Source: Zhengitettix transpicula (taxonomy: Eukaryota > Arthropoda > Insecta > Orthoptera > Tetrigidae). Taken from it: a DNA stretch of 64,000 nt. A model generated the notes under the pieces. That model was not told the origin of the DNA and made no database searches. It saw nothing but the letters and a program-made list of their open reading frames with translations. The stretch spans positions 86,098,032-86,162,031 of the forward strand of contig CM073591.1 of assembly GCA_037074705.1 (NCBI GenBank). The letters are read 5' to 3'. Made by a program: the position numbers and the translations under genes. This document shows positions 1-10,389 of this stretch, piece by piece. Every line of letters starts with the position of its first letter. The stretch's first letter is position 1.

Positions 1-701
1 AAGCTGTCCCCGCGTTGGGTGACGTATTAGCTCAATTTAGACCAAAAACGTGCTTGAATGAACATTTCAAACGCTCTGTTGCTTCAGTTTAGGCATCATA
101 TATGAGTTTTGGCGCCGATTTGCTACAGTGAAATAAACTTTGATACGCAATTATACCCCAGAAACAAAAATACAGTCAACAGTGGACTACGAAATGTAAA
201 CCGGCTCCAAAAAAGTCAAAACTGTTTTTTCGGCTGGGAAAGTGATTTTTTTTTTGAGATAGACATGGAGTTATGTTAATAGATTATCTTCAATTGGAAA
301 AATAAACATTATGCATCTTTACTTGGCAAGGTGAAGGCTAGCGGAAAAACGACCACATTTGCAGAAAAAAATTGTTTCACCAATGCGCCGCTTCACATCT
401 CAGTGGCTGCCGTAGCGAAAATCCATGAATTACGGTTTGAACTACTTGACCACCCTTTTAACTTACGAGATCTAGCCTAAAGCTACTTTTCTATGTTCCA
501 TAAGCTGAAAGTTGCGCTCGGAGGACAGAGATTTTTGTCAAATGAAGCCATCACGTTAGTAAGCAATTATTTGGCAGAGAAATACGGCGTGAATTTAGAC
601 GAGTTAAAGAGATGGGAGCATCGCTGGGAGAAGTGTGTAAACGTACAAAGAAAAAAGGCCTTTTACCTTCGTTAAGTCGGAAAATTTTGAGACTACCCTC
701 G
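1..701 (+). pseudogene. mariner transposase fossil, 3' part, cut by the window edge
   Basis: Translating in shifting frames gives a continuous mariner transposase match from the end of the HTH region (KLSPRWVT near base 1) through EFWRRFATV (~100-130), TPETK (~155), PAPKK..KTVFSAGKV (~200-245), GVMLIDYL (~270-295), AEKRPHLQKK (~340-370), HELRFELLDHP (~424-456) to KVALGGQRFLSNEA and HRWEKCVN (~508-645). The first catalytic Asp is lost (the GDET position reads Lys-stop at 131-136), the DNAP motif is frameshifted and the third Asp is missing after DLA-stop-SYF. The element ends at 701 in CTCG followed by TA (702-703), matching a terminal inverted repeat that starts CGAGGGTAGTCTCAAAA when read inward. 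The 5' half lies left of the window. The element is dead; mariner identity is secure, the subfamily is not assigned. Confidence 0.88.
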
Positions 702-703
702 TA

Positions 704-3700
704 TTAATTCTCTGATGTTAGGATATTCAACAGAAGCACGAATAGGCTGTTCTGAACGAATGGTTGACGGAACGTAGAAAAGAAGTTTGTCTAATCATCA
801 CGGAATAGGTCTGGAATCGAAACTAGCTGTAAACCCTTCCAACATCTTCGACGGAAGGATTGGACGTGGAAGCACTAACAGCTAGCAAACGGAGGGTTTT
901 TTTACGGGTCAAAATCTCGCTTTTTTGCCGCGGATTTGGATGCTGTCTGACGCTCACTAACAGGCCGCGTCCGTAATTTTTTTTGCTACAAAACTCCGTA
1001 ACGGTGCAAAACAATCGATTTTTCGTTAATCATACTCGATCTAGGACTTTCGTGCTTGCTATAAAGGCCACGGGTACGGGCCAGGATTTTCAGTGTTGCC
1101 TTCTCGTATTGAGAGAGATCTTCTCTTATGTTCCTCAATTCAATATTAATAATGGTTCATAAATTTAATTCAGGTCTATAATAAAAATTATTTTGTCATT
1201 TGAAAAATATAACAAATTGAAGATCCTGTAAAATGTGATATTATCACAAAAGTAAAATATCAACGTGTGTTGGTAGGTTAAAAATATGCCTAAGTTCGAA
1301 AATCTTTACCAGTTCTTTGTTATAAAATCAATAATAATTTTCCGTTATTCATTTCGAAATGAAACAACAATTTCGCGATATTTCTTATTTTTGAGTTTTT
1401 TATTTGTATAACATTCAAGATTTAGTTTGTATAGTGAAGGCATTTCTTTACAAGTATTCATTTTTATGCACTTTCTTTTTTAAACTCTATATTCTTTACA
1501 CACTTGACCACAAACACACAGGCCCATAACGTGGGTTTTACTTTGTTTGTCTGTGAACCGTCAAAAATTCCATTCGTGTATGTCTGGTTATTGTTGAGGA
1601 ACGTTGACTACTAGATTTACGGAAGGGAGAGAAGTCATTATTAACAGTCATGCCTGATTCTTAACAGTTTACCTTGTTGTGTGATACCATCACATTTATA
1701 ATTTGTAGTATAAAATTTTATATAATTTGACTTAACACCAGCAGATACAAAGTGCGCAGCACGGGAAAAGAATTTGCTTGCGGAAAAATGCTATACACCG
1801 AGAAGCGGGAGGGACATTTTTTTTTTCTTGACAACGCAACGGGTGGTCACTGGGCAGTGGAACTAAATGATCAATCCAGATTAAGGAGTGTCTTGAGGGA
1901 CAGCAAGGACGCTGGTTCGCAAAACCTAACGGGACGGACCGAGGACCGAGTTATGGAAGGTGCGTCTCAGCAGAAATAAAATATGTTTCCAGCCTGAGAT
2001 TTTCCAATTGAACTGTGCGCAGTCTGTATATGTGTGGATGAAATTTATAATATTTTGTTATAATGGTGAATCAAAATAATTTTTTATCAATTTTATATCA
2101 CACCAAATTAATAATAAATTAAAATACATTATTTATAAAAGTATGAGAGTCTCCATAAACAACATTACCACAACCTACTACATTGATGAATGCCAAATTA
2201 TCATAAAGATTCTAATCTTCGTTGTTTTAATCATACAGTATTCTTGTATTAATTTGAAGGTCCGTACACGCCGATGAGCTGTTTGCTGAAGAAAGTCCTA
2301 GGTTCTGTTCAACAGAATGTCTAGATTACGTGAGAAAATTCCGCGATTTAACTTTAATTTCACTTCTCTATCAAAATTAAATTCATTGTACGACTTTTAG
2401 TCGATTTTATTACCGCCAATAACAGTTTGTATAAACAATATAAGAATTTATAATTTGAAACTGTATTTCAAATAACTTTATTGGTAATGTAATTTATTTT
2501 TGCTAATAATTACCCCAATACGTAATCACAGAAATTAAATTGGTTTATATGTTTTAAATAAAAATATTTCCACGGAAACTGCGAACAATAGTGTGTTTTA
2601 ATTTCTCTGGTGCTGCAATAATATTCGGAATCGGAGCTTATAGTCTTAGAAAGGTGACAGAGATGAGGCAACAAACTTAAATCATTATAGACAACAAATG
2701 CGGTACCATTTAAATTATTATTAATTGGATACGTAAACCTTAAGAATTATTAAGTATTATACTTTTACTTATTTTAATTTTGCCGCAGTCTATCATTGTT
2801 CTATTAAAAAATTATCAATGGAACTAGAAAAATAATAATTGAATGCTGGTATTTTTGTATCTCAATACACTGTAATACGCCAAATTTGTATTGATCAAAC
2901 GAAGACAAAATTATATTTTCTGGCACTAAATTCGTTCGAACACAGAATATTGCTAAAAGATGAAAGCAAACGATGAAAACATCCAATTACAAAAAATATT
3001 AGTATTTCTTCTGTGGATTGTGAGAGTGACGCGTGATGTTGTTTAATGCTTCATGTATTCAAAACTTCGCTATGTAAAATTTCTAAGAACTTATTAAATA
3101 ATCTTACGCTTTAAAATGGTTTAATAATAGCCGTTTCCATTACAAATTGTGCATTCAACTGTTTAAGCAATATTAGCGAACTCATTGCAGCTGATAGTTA
3201 TTAGCGTCAGATATTGTTTGATGCAAACGAATTATTCAACATGAACTGATAATGCACATAAACACTGATGTCAATAATTTCTCGTTCATGATCTAAATGT
3301 TTGCGTTTATGTATGTATCAAATTGAATTAACAGCACTCCGTCAGCCCGTACTCAGAAGCCGGTGATATGTGCCCGCCCACAAGAGTCGATGACACAAAC
3401 AGCATTTCGATGTGGCAAACCAGTGTTATTGGTTTCAAGTTATCAGGCCAACACTTCCCATTTAGCGCCCCTTGACACACCAATTAACTGTAATTGTTGG
3501 AATGAATGTACAGATGGTAATGAAATTGAAATTAATACCGCAAAGCATTGGGCTTTTAACAGCCACTTTATTGGCGAGATTGCAGAATAATTTTTAGAAT
3601 TGCCAACACTTAAGCAACGAACGTTTTATCCCGTTATGGAATTTTTTTACGTAAAAAATATTATCATTGGAAGAAAAACAGAACGGTGTCAGGAACTATT

Positions 3701-4126
3701 TATTGATATTATAATTATAATTCTATTCTTTTAATCGTACAGTTTGCACTTGCCTACTAAAGTGTCGTATTACAGGAAAATATTCACTCATTTTGTAAAA
3801 AAAAACATTGCCTCTGATAATTTACTTTTAATTCTTCAATAACTGGCAAATTGAAAGTACGTGTGAACAAAAAGTACGCTCAGCGCACCATTCTAATAAG
3901 ACGTTACAATCCAAGCCATTAAACAGGTCACTAATAAAGCTGATTAATCTTACACGCATTAGCAAATTCCAAAGTAAACTGAAAATATATATATGATCTC
4001 CATATAACCGATGTATTGACTAATATAACTGAATATAATACACAATTGACTACAGTAAAGCAAGCTTGAAAGGTTGCAATAAGAAATGAAAATAAGGACA
4101 ATGTGTTTTATGATTTTATATTTGTA
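704..4126. other. AT-rich DNA, no gene recognised
   Basis: Only short, low-complexity open frames of 60-75 codons occur (823-1014, 1752-1979, 2804-2986, 3363-3590). None shows a recognisable domain, a codon-bias shift or supporting splice sites. The frame at 3363-3590 is somewhat less AT-rich than its surroundings but I do not recognise it. No RNA gene or structured repeat was seen. Confidence 0.5.
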
Positions 4127-5200
4127 CTAGCTGGGTGGCCGGCGTTGCACGAGATGTCATTTATCTGTAACCCCCCGATATGACTCCAATTTCGGTTACT
4201 TTTGCGCTATTTTTATGTAACGCTCCTCGAACCCTATCCCTTCATGTGCTTCCCTCACATGCCGAAAGGGGTTGAAATTATACACAAAAAACATCAGTAG
4301 AAATACAATCAATATAATTAACCCTGAAAAATATTTATTCAACGCAAATATCTGCCGTGTTTGCATGTTACTAAATTTCCACCCCGCTACCCCTATATCT
4401 GAGGGATAAATACCAAGTTGAATGCCATAACTAAACTCAGTGACATCCATAACCTTCGATTTGACTCCAATCTCGGTTGTATTCGCGTTATTTTCTTGTA
4501 AAGCATCTCCACCCCAAACCATAAGAGTGATTTTTCCCCAGGATGTAGAGGATGAAAATTATATTCAGATAACATCGTTAGAAATACTATCAATATCTTT
4601 GACCCCTAAAAATATTTATCCCACTGATATATCGACTGTTTTAGCATGTTTAAATATTTCCACCCTCGTCCACCCCCGCTTCTGGGGGTGGTAGACGCGT
4701 CTCACCCCGACAGTGTTTGTTTGCTGGTTGCAAAGAACACGTGTACGAAATTTGGTTTCTAGCGTCGAATATTTCGTTTTCGCGGTCTATGAGATAAATA
4801 GTTTTCTATTCAGGTGTTTCAGTGTATAATTTCAATCCCGTACAGCGTGGTAAGGGAGAACCACTAAGGGTGGAGGGGCGTTAAATAAAAAGAATGCGAA
4901 AAAACCTAGATTAGAGTCAAATCCAAGGTTGTAAATGTCAAAGAGTTTCATTATGACATTCACTATTTCAGTTAAGTTGTAGTTAAGCCCCCAGATGTGA
5001 GGGAGGAAGTTGGTGAAATTCGGTTATATAAAAGTAACGTGTATAGTATTGTGACTGGTGTTGAATTTAGGGTTATGGAAGTCGTTGAGTTTAAATTTCA
5101 CATTCACCATATTGGCTAAGATGTAGTTCAGAAAGTACCCGTATTGGTATTAGTGCCGATTTCGCAGAGTTTAATCTCGTATTAACAATGGTGGTTAATG
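4127..5200. repeat. interspersed repeat A, composite copy
   Basis: The copy begins with a CTAGCTGGGTGGCCGGCG-like end that recurs at 28778 and 55083 and, inverted, near 37460-37490. Inside are two related ~285-bp units in tandem (about 4150-4437 and 4438-4690), each containing a 'gactccaatytcggtt' motif and a 'yccacccc' motif. After the unit ending in the C-rich hairpin near 4680, segments at about 4850-4960 and 5050-5110 are inverted relatives of the same unit. Such CTAGCTGnnnnCCGGCG ends are common on insect interspersed repeats, but I cannot assign a superfamily. Open frames here (4196-4694) are repeat shadows. Confidence 0.75.
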
Positions 5201-6167
5201 AAATTTTATGCTCCACTTCGCGGAAGTGGACGTAGCTGATAAAAAGTTATTCAGAGTTGTTTTGACCCTCTTAAGTTATCGGGGATATATTTTTATTTTT
5301 TTATGGTCCCAGCTATATTTTGGTCTCTATTTAGCACCTTTAAGGTACCAGTAGTATTAGACTTTATTAATTCAGCGACTGTGTTTTTCTGATTTATTTT
5401 GTCGTTATTTTTAGACACTTATTTTATGCAGTAAGAGAATTCCCGAATACCATCAATCAACATCCTGGTTTATTTGAAGTTAGATGCCGAAGGATTAGGT
5501 CGGGGAAATGAGTTGATGTTCCTAGCGCTGGCGCTATTGATTATGGTTAAATAAAATGTTTACCAAGAGCTTAGAGTCGAATAAATTCCTTCTCTGGGTT
5601 AACTTAAATAAATAATTGGGCAACGACAGGCACTCAGCTATTAATTTATAAAATTACTTCATGAATATTTTGAAACGAGAAAAAATTAAAGCATTGATTA
5701 AGTGAATGATGAAAATAGGCAAATATTCTTTGTTTTATTTTGAATGACTATTATTTACTTTACCTATTTAGTTTATTTTTAAGAAAATGAGTTCTTTTTG
5801 GAATAACTAAATTTAATACCATAATTGAGTATATAATTGTTGGCACTGACGAAGGAACTAGAAAATTTAAATTCTTTAAAATAAAAATCACATGTCATAA
5901 AATATATTATTCGTTTCTCATACATTCCATTGTATGTCATTTCCAAAAACTTTACAAATTTGGTTCTACTCTACCCAAAACGTATTAGACTGCTTGCAAA
6001 AGACAGTTCGCAACTGTACTTTTAAATTGGTAATTGAAGATTATTTTCATAAGTTAAACGTGTCGCATGTTGTAGAGGTCATGACAAGCCATCAGCGAAT
6101 CAAGGTGAATAGATAAATACCCGAACATATCACGTTTTACCTCTCTATTAATAATACGTTTTTTAAA
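5201..6167. other. AT-rich DNA, nothing recognised
   Basis: No coding signal beyond a 60-codon frame at 5934-6116 with no recognisable domain. No RNA gene or repeat end was identified. Confidence 0.45.
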
Positions 6168-6640
6168 CTGTGGGAGCTGGACTCAGTTCTTGTAGATTGA
6201 ACCTTCCAGGAGAGTAGGAGGAGACTACCTTCGGGGATTCCTTCTTTTCTCTATTTTTAAACTAATTTTTACACAAGGTGATATGTTTTCAGAGGTTGCA
6301 CACCTTGAGCATACAGTAAGAGCTGTCCTCTGTTTCTATTGGAACAGAGGGCCAGCTGCCTCCTACACTGGACGAGCCACGGAGTAGGGAATGCTGCGTC
6401 CTCAAATCAAACCCCCCTCCAGTCATCAGAATGACGTGGGGCAAATAACAAGAGCCAATTTACCTGAAGCCGGTTTTCTTGGTTTTGATTATCATTAAAT
6501 TTAACGAAATGCTTAACAATATTCCTGGGACATTTTTTAAACCTTGGCTACCATTCCGCATCCCCCTTTTGAGTTCCTATCCTATTAAAGGGGAGAGGCC
6601 GGTGCTAGGATGACCCTAAGGTAGCCTGTCACTAAGAAAA
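6168..6640 (-). repeat. repeat G, diverged copy 3 (minus)
   Basis: Read on the minus strand this follows the order of the copies at 9831 and 12184: GGCTAC-AGGGTCATCC, CCCCTTTAATAG, GGGGATGCGGAA-GGTAGCCAAGG, GGACGCAGCATTCCCT-CTCCG, GGAGGCAGCTGGCC, then TATGC-CAAGGT. It is much more diverged than the other two and contains a ~100-bp AT-rich part with no match. The superfamily is unknown; the GC content and conserved short frame suggest a piece of a larger retroelement. Confidence 0.75.
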
Positions 6641-7785
6641 ATACAGTTCTAAAGTGTTGACGCGAGAATGTGATACATTTAGACGAGGGAACTAGGAAAT
6701 GAGTTAGTATAACATTGGCTTTTAATATAGTTTAGAATATAATCTTATAAGAGGTTCCAAATCAATCTATTTTATTTAACGTAATTTTATTTAACCTCCG
6801 TTGATGATGGTAGAATATCTTCAGTGAAATTTTCGTGAAGAAGATTTCAACAAGATATATAATAATGAATATGAAAATATTTTTTAATTTCATTTAATCG
6901 AATTTGTTTTCCATTTTGAAATTATGCATCTGTTTATTGAGTTATTAGCTAAAAACTGTATAATGCTGTTTCGATTAAGTCGTTCCTGGGTTTCCTCTAA
7001 TTAGCTAACAGAGAGTTTTCTCTTTATCTGAATGTCTTGCTGAGAATTAGTTGCAATCAGTTACGAATATTGAATTTTGAAATGTCGTTCTGAGAAAAAT
7101 GAATTGACTACCCGATAAATATTCTTTGCGAAGCTCATCAATTTCTCCACATCCCGAATTTTGACTTTTTCATATTTATCATCCAGTCACAGCTTACATT
7201 TACCTGGAGTTACATCTTCCCATGGAAAATACGTATCTCCACTTCTCAAATAGCCTCGCTTCCAGGCTTAACTTTAAACTTGAATTCCTTTTCTCACAGT
7301 GATGAACGGTCCAGCTAGGGTGTTTACCAGTTTCCTCAGATGTAAACAACAGAATTTCTCGTTCACTAATCCGTCTGTGAAATCTACCGCCTCCCGATTA
7401 TTTCTGTTTCCCAGACGCCGTCATAAGAAGCATCTATAATGGCTTTCAAATGGGAGTAGTTCTGATTGTCAGCAAATACGATCAGATAATTAGACAAATG
7501 TTGCCACATTGTTAATAACGAATGGCAACAGAACATTACTGCGGCTATGCGAACAATAGTAATGGATGTAGTCGCATGAATTTGATTCGACGGCGCAAAG
7601 AAGAGCTTCAAGGTCCAATCGGCTCTCATTTGAAAAGAATAGTAAGGTTTTGCGGAACTATCAATGACCCAGTGTGTCTATTACAAAAGTTTAATTAAAA
7701 TTTACCTCTGTTCCATTTTGCATCTTGAAATATTCTTCCTAATTATTCCTAAAATAAATTTAAAAAATTACGTCTGATTGAAAAT
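6641..7785. other. AT-rich DNA, nothing recognised
   Basis: An 81-codon open frame on the minus strand (7384-7629) has no recognisable domain and no flanking gene structure. No repeat ends were found. Confidence 0.45.
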
Positions 7786-7955
7786 AATGAATAAGAAAGT
7801 TAGCCAATTCAGACAAAAAATGATAATATAAATACCACACAACGTTTCTGGGATTCTTGTCCCTTTCGTCAGATGCGAAGAAGAGCCGAGAGCGACATAA
7901 CTGAATTTGTCAGTTGACAAAACTCAAAAGCGACGAAAACGCAACGACAAAGGAA
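7786..7955 (-). repeat. PLE terminal repeat, left arm
   Basis: This ~165-bp segment is the inverse of 8525-8700. Shared blocks in order are gttagccaattcagac, ccacacaacgtttctggga, cttgtccctttcgtc, then cgaagaagagccgagagcgaca and cagttgacaaaactcaaaa. It bounds the GIY-YIG-coding remnant and carries a hammerhead-like motif on the minus strand. Inverted or direct terminal repeats (pLTRs) are a known feature of Penelope-like elements. Confidence 0.8.
7835..7878 (-). ncRNA. hammerhead-ribozyme-like motif in PLE end
   Basis: Minus strand, 5' to 3': UCGCAU (stem I, 7878-7873), CUGACGA core (7872-7866), an arm with GGGA/UCCC (stem II), GAAA (7848-7845), CGU completing a palindromic ACGU stem III, U at the cleavage position (7841), then GUGUGG (7840-7835). 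UCGCAU can pair with GUGUGG over six positions counting G-U wobbles. All core residues (CUGANGA, GAA) are present. The weak point is stem II: its base has an unpaired AA/A instead of a closing G-C. The layout agrees with type I hammerheads described in PLEs. Activity is not shown by sequence alone. Confidence 0.6.
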
Positions 7956-8011
7956 GTGCCGAAGGGTTAGCGTAACAGTAAGGGAGCAACGACAATGGGA
8001 AAACAGAAGGT

Positions 8012-8374
8012 TTAGCGTAATAGTAATAATAACGGATCATAGCAATTATAGAGTTTCATAGTGTCTGTTTGTACATTAATAGCTGTGATGTTTGATTTAA
8101 TGTGAAGCATCTCTGAAATGAGTCTGGAATTGTACCTGGTGTCAATGTCTAAAATCTTAGCATTTTGCCAATCAAATTTATGTTTAGATTTGGTTATATG
8201 TTTGAATACTGCAGTTCCTTTATCAATGGGAAGTTTGATATTAGACATATGTTCCTTGATACGTGTATTGAGGGAACGTTTCGTTTGCCCTATGTAACCG
8301 GAATTACAACTACAGCAAGAGATTTTGTAAAAAATATAATGTTTCTTGTAAGTGTCAAGTGGGTCCTTGTGGTT
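8012..8374 (-). pseudogene. Penelope-like element ORF, C-terminal GIY-YIG endonuclease fragment
   Basis: The frame is open for 120 codons from just after the stop at 8375-8377 to the stop ending at 8012. It encodes YKISCCSCNSGYIGQTKR, then LNTRIKEH, and further on HKFDWQNAKILD and RLISEMLHIK. This is the GIY-YIG nuclease domain that follows the reverse transcriptase in Penelope-like retroelements, including the Cys-rich lead-in (CCSC), the YIG block, the catalytic-type Arg in TRIKEH and the C-terminal 'DxxxNSRLISEMxHIK' block. Upstream, the RT domain is absent and the sequence passes into the terminal repeat within ~150 bp, so the copy is a 5'-truncated or internally deleted remnant. In intact elements this endonuclease nicks target DNA for retrotransposition. 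Confidence 0.85.
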
Positions 8375-8524
8375 TTAAATAAAGTAGGAAAGGGTATTAG
8401 TGGATCTGTAAATGATAAACATTTGATATTTGAATATTTGGATAAATTTGTGATGTAGAAATTTGTAATACTGGAGTACGAGAAAAAATTTGGCTTGAGG
8501 TGTTTGGGGACGATTGACAATCCC

Positions 8525-8700
8525 ATTGTTGTTGCGTTTTCGTCACTTTTGAGTTTTGTGAACTGACAAGTGCAGTTGTGTCGCTCTCGGCTCTTCTTCG
8601 CACTAGACGAAAGGAACAAGGATCCCAGAAACGTTGTGTGGTATTTATATTATCAATTTTTATCTGAATTGGCTAACTTTCTTATTTATTATTCCCAAAA
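8525..8700 (+). repeat. PLE terminal repeat, right arm
   Basis: Inverse of the arm at 7786-7955. Blocks: acttttgagttttgtgaactgac, gttgtgtcgctctcggc, cttcttcgcac, ggaacaaggatcccagaaacg, ttgtgtggtatttatatt, and gaattggctaactttctt. Parts of this arm recur at 12750-12905, 31940-32035, 57021-57110 and 59605-59655. Confidence 0.8.
8598..8641 (+). ncRNA. hammerhead-like motif, damaged core
   Basis: Stem I strand UCGCAC (8598-8603) pairs well with GUGUGG (8636-8641). GAAAC-GUU (8628-8635) is intact. The CUGANGA core reads CUAGACGA, a one-base insertion, so this copy is probably inactive. It faces outward, opposite to the motif at 7835-7878. Confidence 0.5.
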
Positions 8701-8705
8701 TATCC

Positions 8706-9070
8706 TAATACTGTAATTCAAGTCTTAGTAAACCTTTAAACCAAGATTATAAATAGATAATTGCGCTGCGTTAAATATTTTAACATATTATAGGCCTACA
8801 ATCCAAGGAATGTTTTAATCAATAAATTATTAGACAATAAAACTTTTCCGTAATTATTAGGCAAAAAATTATTTTATTGCATTATTATTATTTTATTTTA
8901 TTTGGAAAGTAAATGTACTTCTTTGGTGATACGATTACGGACAACCTAAATGTAATTTTTTAAATGAATGTATTCTTAATTTGACGTTATTCATGGATAC
9001 AGTAATTCAAATATTGTTTTTAGAAGTGTAGCGTTACACCTTTTAATCAAATAGACATTAAAACTCGGAT
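8706..9070. other. AT-rich DNA, nothing recognised
   Basis: Very AT-rich with poly-T and poly-A runs. No coding or repeat signal identified. Confidence 0.45.
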
Positions 9071-9074
9071 GTCA

Positions 9075-9440
9075 TAGGCTTTATAGGGTTTAATATCGAG
9101 TGTAGCTTCCAGACAAGTGCTCAACAATTGCTCGGAAATCCGGCGAGACTTTGTTGCACGCAGGAGAGGAGTAATACTTAATTACAGGTGGTAAAAGAAA
9201 TTTCGTCTCAGGTGGCAGTCGTTTCTTATCCATTAGCTCCGGAGGGTTCCTATTGTGCCCCATGCCCTGGTGGCTAATGGAAGTGCTGTCGTAAGTAGGT
9301 GCTCTCAGTTTTAACTGCGGCCATATTGCTGCCAGGCATCTGATGCCCAAACACTGGGGGTATATGCTCTTTAGCCTCCTCTAGTCCCTACAGCTGGTAC
9401 GGAGGAGAAAGGTGATTTAGCGACCTGACATCAGGACGAG
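9075..9440. other. GC-richer block, unassigned
   Basis: Base composition rises sharply compared with both sides, in a way similar to repeat G and to the block at 30.3-31.5 kb. An 86-codon frame exists on the minus strand (9090-9350) but resembles nothing I recognise. No second copy was found in this window. It is probably part of a repeat rather than a host exon. Confidence 0.35.
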
Positions 9441-9776
9441 ATTGGTTAACACAATAGAAAATCGTTGCAGCACAGACGTTTCATTTTCTTTAATCAACAA
9501 AATTTACGTAAAAATTTGAAATCAATACTCCAAATACATATTTTAAGAATGCGTGTTTATCATGACTATGATTTCATAACGAGGTCTACTTTAAAAAAAT
9601 TATATATCCCGACGTCTTTTTTGTCATTTAAAAAAATTATGATACAAAATTTAAAAATATGTTTAATTAATTTCAGAAATTCAGAGGACGGTTAAGAGAT
9701 ATTGTATATTAAAAGACCATTTATTTAATCTTAATTAAAATATTATAAAGACTTGAAGATCAAAACTTTTTCAACC

Positions 9777-9780
<4 letters not shown>

Positions 9781-9830
<50 letters not shown>
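9781..9830. repeat. (TA)25 microsatellite
   Basis: Uninterrupted TA dinucleotide tract directly beside the left end of repeat G copy 1. Confidence 0.95.
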
Positions 9831-9831
<1 letters not shown>

Positions 9832-10320
9832 TTTTTAGGGTAATAGGCTACATGAGGGTAATCCACATAGTGGCGAATCCCCTTTAATAGCATACGAAAG
9901 TATTTGAAAGGACGGATGCGGAAGGGTAGAGGAAGGTAGCCAAGCGTTAAATAGGGCCCCCGGGCTATAGTTCAAGGATCCTACCCGGCATTCGCCGAAA
10001 AGGACTGCAGGGAAAACCCTAGAAAAACCTGCATCAGGTAGGTCGGGCATTGGGTACTTGTCCCACGCCCTTCCGATAACGGGAGAATTGTTTGCTGTGG
10101 GGACGCAGCATTCCCTTCTCCGTACCTCGACCAGTTTAGGTGGCAGCTGGCCGACTGTTCTAATGGGAACAGCGAACCACTCTTACCGTATGCCCAAGGT
10201 CTGTGACCCCGGAACATACACCTCTCAAAACGGGCCGAGGTGCCTCGGCTTGTGGGAACCTTAGTTCAAAAATGGAGAGAGGGAAAGGCATCCCCAAAGG
10301 TAGCCCCTTCCTGTCTCTCC
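9831..10320 (+). repeat. repeat G, copy 1
   Basis: Near-identical in order and sequence to 12184-12655. It has a GC-rich core and contains gctgtggggacgcagcattc, aggtggcagctggccgac and gaggtgcctcggcttgtggg. A 68-codon frame (10058-10264) is open in both copies and ends with the same residues, ...PRCLGLWEP. The left end abuts the TA tract. I cannot name the family; a retroelement 5' region is plausible. Confidence 0.85.
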
Positions 10321-10329
10321 TACAAGGTT

Positions 10330-10389
10330 CTGCCTGCGAGAGAACATCCCTCGCAGGTACTGCCTGCGAGAGAATAGCCCTCGCAGACA
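10330..10389 (+). repeat. two 30-bp tandem units, each a hairpin
   Basis: ctgcctgcgagagaacatcc + ctcgcaggta is followed by a second copy with a few changes. Each unit can fold through TGCGAG and CTCGCA. It lies at the end of repeat G copy 1 and is absent from copy 2. Confidence 0.85.

Noticed and set aside
1752..1979. 75-codon open frame as a possible gene
   Set aside because: No domain, no splice context, one isolated frame in AT-rich DNA; length is expected by chance over this window.
4196..4694. Overlapping 66-108-codon frames on both strands
   Set aside because: Same frames recur at 55112-55631 because both are repeat A; no recognisable protein.
9460..9500. GAAACGUC on the minus strand near 9475
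   Set aside because: The upstream sequence only weakly resembles CUGANGA and no stem II forms.
9781..9830. Microsatellite or other tandem repeat as a CRISPR array
   Set aside because: Simple dinucleotide repeat; no spaced palindromic repeats anywhere in the window, and the context is eukaryotic.
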